A stretch of 64,000 nt of DNA from Rhizobium esperanzae. GTDB lineage: Bacteria; Pseudomonadota; Alphaproteobacteria; Rhizobiales; Rhizobiaceae. The notes under the pieces were generated by a model. The model was not told the DNA's origin and searched no databases. It was given only the letters and a program-made list of their open reading frames with translations. The stretch's first letter is position 1, and every line of letters begins with the position of its first letter. Where the stretch lies: the NCBI RefSeq assembly GCF_002204185.1, contig NZ_MXPU01000017.1:62001-126000 (forward strand), given 5' to 3'. Both the position numbers and the translations under genes were made by a program. Of this stretch, positions 61,954 to 64,000 are shown piece after piece.

Positions 61954-62258
61954 GACCCCTCCCATGGGTCTTCCCAGAATAGTCTAACTTTTTTAGAGTT
62001 TTTTGTCGCGTATAGTCGTCTCCCGAAGAAGTAAATTCGGGCAGCTTCGACGTTTTGACGCGGCAGCGCACCCTATATCGTCTCCAATCTTCATCAATAC
62101 TCAAAACGGGTAAAGGATGACGGGGAATCATAATCATTTATGGTCAAGGGGTGTCGGTCCGACACGTTGGCTGCTGCGGTTCCGTCGCAATACTGACCGC
62201 TCGCTGCAGGTCCGATCGCGCCCTTGCTCCTCCCGGCATGCTCAGGCATTGTTGCTGC
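61954..62258. other. divergent intergenic region
   Basis: No gene seen. It is AT-rich near 61980-62010, with two T-runs in the direction of the cyclase gene. It should hold the promoters of both the cyclase gene and the solute-binding protein gene. An open frame from 62117 continues into the solute-binding protein, but it lacks a signal peptide and family resemblance before 62288. Confidence 0.5.
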
Positions 62259-63316
62259 ATGAGGAGAATTTTCGTCTTGCTGCTGGCACGGGTTGCGTGC
62301 TCGCCGACCAAGCCTTCTATCCGGCGAAGTCGGGCAATACAGCCGCACCGGTGCTGACGGTCTATTCTTCGCTCGACGAGCCCTTGGCACAGCCGATGAT
62401 CCGGGGGTTCCAGGAGGCCAATCCTGATGTCGCGGTCAGATATGAGGATATGCTGACCGGTGACATCTACGACCGGATCGTCAGGGAAACGGATGCCGGC
62501 GGCAAAACGGCGGATTTTGCCTTTTCCTCGGCGATGGACCTGCAGGTGAAGCTTTCCAACGACGGCTATGCGCAGGTCAGCAATCTGCCGATGAGTGCTG
62601 CCTGGCCGAAATGGGCGAATTGGCGCAATACCGCCTATGCGCTGACCTTCGAACCGGCGGTGTTCGTCTATCACAAGCCGAGCTTCGCGCACGAGCCGGT
62701 GCCGAGCTCGCGGGCGGAACTCGTCGACTATCTGAAGCGTAAGGGCAATGCGGTCTATGGCCGGATCAGCACTTACGATATCGAGCGCTCCGGTGTCGGC
62801 TTTCTCTTCATGGCGCGCGACCAGGAGCAATTCGGCGACATTTGGTCGGTGATCGGCGCGATGGGCGCGGCCGGCGTCAAACTTTACTCGACGAGCTCGG
62901 CGATCCTCGAACGCGTGGCCGACGGACGCTTCGTGCTCGGCTATAATATTCTCGGTTCCTACGCCGCTGACTGGGCTTCGCGGCACCCCGATGTCGGCAT
63001 CGTGCTGCCGAAGGACTATACGGTGGTGATGTCGCGGATCGGGCTGGTGCCGCAGGCTGCGGCCGAGCCGGAACTCGGGCGCCGCTACCTTGCCTTTTTC
63101 ATGTCGAAGGTGGGCCAGACAATCATGGCGCGCGAGCTGCAGATCCCAGCCGTCAGCCCGGAGGTGGCGGGGGAAAACACTGCCAATACGCTGCAGGAAC
63201 TGCTCGGCGCCCAACTCCGACCGGTGCCGGTCAGTCCCGGGCTGATGGTCTATCTCGACCAGGTAAAGCGTGCGCGGCTGATCGCCCATTGGAACGAGGT
63301 TCTGCGGGCGCAGTGA
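62259..63316 (+). pseudogene. extracellular solute-binding protein (ABC-type, Fe3+/polyamine-like) with frameshifted signal peptide
   Basis: From 62288 the frame encodes a complete periplasmic binding protein of about 340 residues (VLTVYSSLDEPLAQPMIRGF, DFAFSSAMDLQVKLSNDGYA, AVFVYHKPSFAHEP, GRRYLAFFMSKVGQTIMARE). The matching signal peptide begins at ATG 62259 (MRRIFVLLL) in a different frame. Adding one base at 62287/62288 gives MRRIFVLLLATGCVLADQAF, a lipoprotein or Sec signal with lipobox LATGC. So one base appears to be missing: a pseudogene, a sequencing error, or an unusual alternative start (frame from 62117). Type is set to pseudogene on this basis. Confidence 0.65.
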
Positions 63317-63608
63317 AGAAGGCCAGCTTTCGGCCGCTTCATGACCTCAATATCTGTTACACCTCGGCGGGCTGCTGGCCCAATTACGGCAAAAAAGTGG
63401 CTTCTCCTTCTGGATATCTTGCCGATGTCAGCTAGATGACAGGTTGTTGTGGTGGCTTTGGCTACTTCTTCTCCGTGGAGGCGGAGAATTGAAGCCTTGG
63501 GAGGCATTCCGCTCGTCATTCAGGACAACTGCGTCCGCTGGCCGGCCACCCTCCCGATTCACTTGAGAATAACAGGCGGTTCGCTCAGCCGCCCACGGAG
63601 GACACATC

Positions 63609-64000
63609 GTGAAGCACACGTTCATCGCAACCATTCTCGCAGCCGCCATCGCGCTGCCGGCCTATGCGGCCGACTACACCATCATCGCGCCGGCCGCTCC
63701 CGGCGGCGGGTGGGACCAGACGGCCCGTTCGCTGCAGGCTGCGCTGCAGCAGGAGAAGATCGCCGGCAACGTGCAGGTCCAGAACGTTCCCGGCGCCGGC
63801 GGCACCATCGGCCTTGCGCAGTTTGCCAGCCAGGCTGCCGGCAATCCGAATTCGCTGATCGTCGGCGGCTACGTCATGGTCGGCGCCATCCTCACCAACA
63901 AGTCGCCGGTGACGCTGAAGGACGTTACGCCGATCGCCCGTCTGACCGGCGAATATGAGGCCGTTGTCGTTCCCGCCTCGTCCGATATCAAGACGATGGC
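63609..64000 (+). CDS. tctC: tripartite tricarboxylate transporter substrate-binding protein TctC (N-terminal part)
   Basis: The first 130 residues of a TctC-type periplasmic binding protein; the rest lies past the window's right edge. A Sec signal (MKHTFIATILAAAIALPAYA) precedes YTIIAPAAPGGGWDQTARSLQ, and VQNVPGAGGTIGLAQF, the typical TctC beginning, follows. The GTG at 63609 lies six bases behind GGAGGA. Together with TctD/TctE on the left, it indicates a regulated tripartite carboxylate uptake system; the tctA/B permease genes are expected to the right. Confidence 0.9.
   Translation, partial: MKHTFIATILAAAIALPAYAADYTIIAPAAPGGGWDQTARSLQAALQQEKIAGNVQVQNVPGAGGTIGLAQFASQAAGNPNSLIVGGYVMVGAILTNKSPVTLKDVTPIARLTGEYEAVVVPASSDIKTM

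Overview
The window looks like a chromosomal segment of a Rhizobium-type alphaproteobacterium (R. etli / R. leguminosarum group). This rests on gene content and style: high GC, a split three-gene pntAA-pntAB-pntB transhydrogenase, an aa3 oxidase subunit IV peptide, a glgP-glgB-glgC-glgA-pgm-glgX operon, heterotetrameric sarcosine oxidase, a HWE-family histidine kinase, several class III nucleotide cyclases, and a candidate alphaproteobacterial speF-type leader before ornithine decarboxylase. No rRNA, tRNA, insertion sequence, phage or CRISPR was found. Species assignment is inference.

Layout, left part (1-16 kb). A LysR regulator is cut by the left edge. An ornithine/lysine decarboxylase follows, with a long leader and a downstream acetyltransferase. 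Next is a decayed patch: a serine hydrolase gene broken by two frameshifts and a headless GGDEF fragment. Leftward genes follow: cysE, a GNAT, a WD40 protein and a His-rich COG0523 metallochaperone GTPase with a candidate Zur operator. Then come a creatininase-family amidohydrolase, MarR and LacI regulators, a 2-hydroxyacid dehydrogenase, a PuuD-like glutamine amidotransferase, and a TRAP transporter whose binding-protein gene converges on its two permease genes.

Middle part (16-38 kb). This part is rich in signalling: an EAL phosphodiesterase with a dead GGDEF motif, a FeeM-like N-acyl amino acid synthase behind a perfect CtrA-type box, a HWE kinase, a nucleotide cyclase with a c-type haem motif in its sensor region, and a CHASE2 cyclase facing a FecR-domain protein tail to tail. 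Between them lie housekeeping genes (aa3 subunit IV, transhydrogenase, bS21). The soxBDAG operon for sarcosine (N-methylglycine) oxidation closes the section.

Right part (38-64 kb). A six-gene glycogen operon runs leftward from glgP, followed by a MaoC/NodN-like gene. Next are a lone TadG-like von Willebrand protein and a three-gene cluster: a transglutaminase-DUF2126 protein, a circularly permuted ATP-grasp/Alpha-E fusion, and a second transglutaminase. That cluster is a good candidate for a poorly understood peptide-tagging or peptide-synthesis system. The window ends with a TctE/TctD two-component pair, a cyclase-TPR protein, a solute-binding protein whose signal peptide is out of frame with its mature part, and the start of a tctC gene.

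A short palindromic repeat (core GACGCACAAAGGACGC, or close variants) occurs three times between genes, near 11.65, 20.08 and 25.42 kb.
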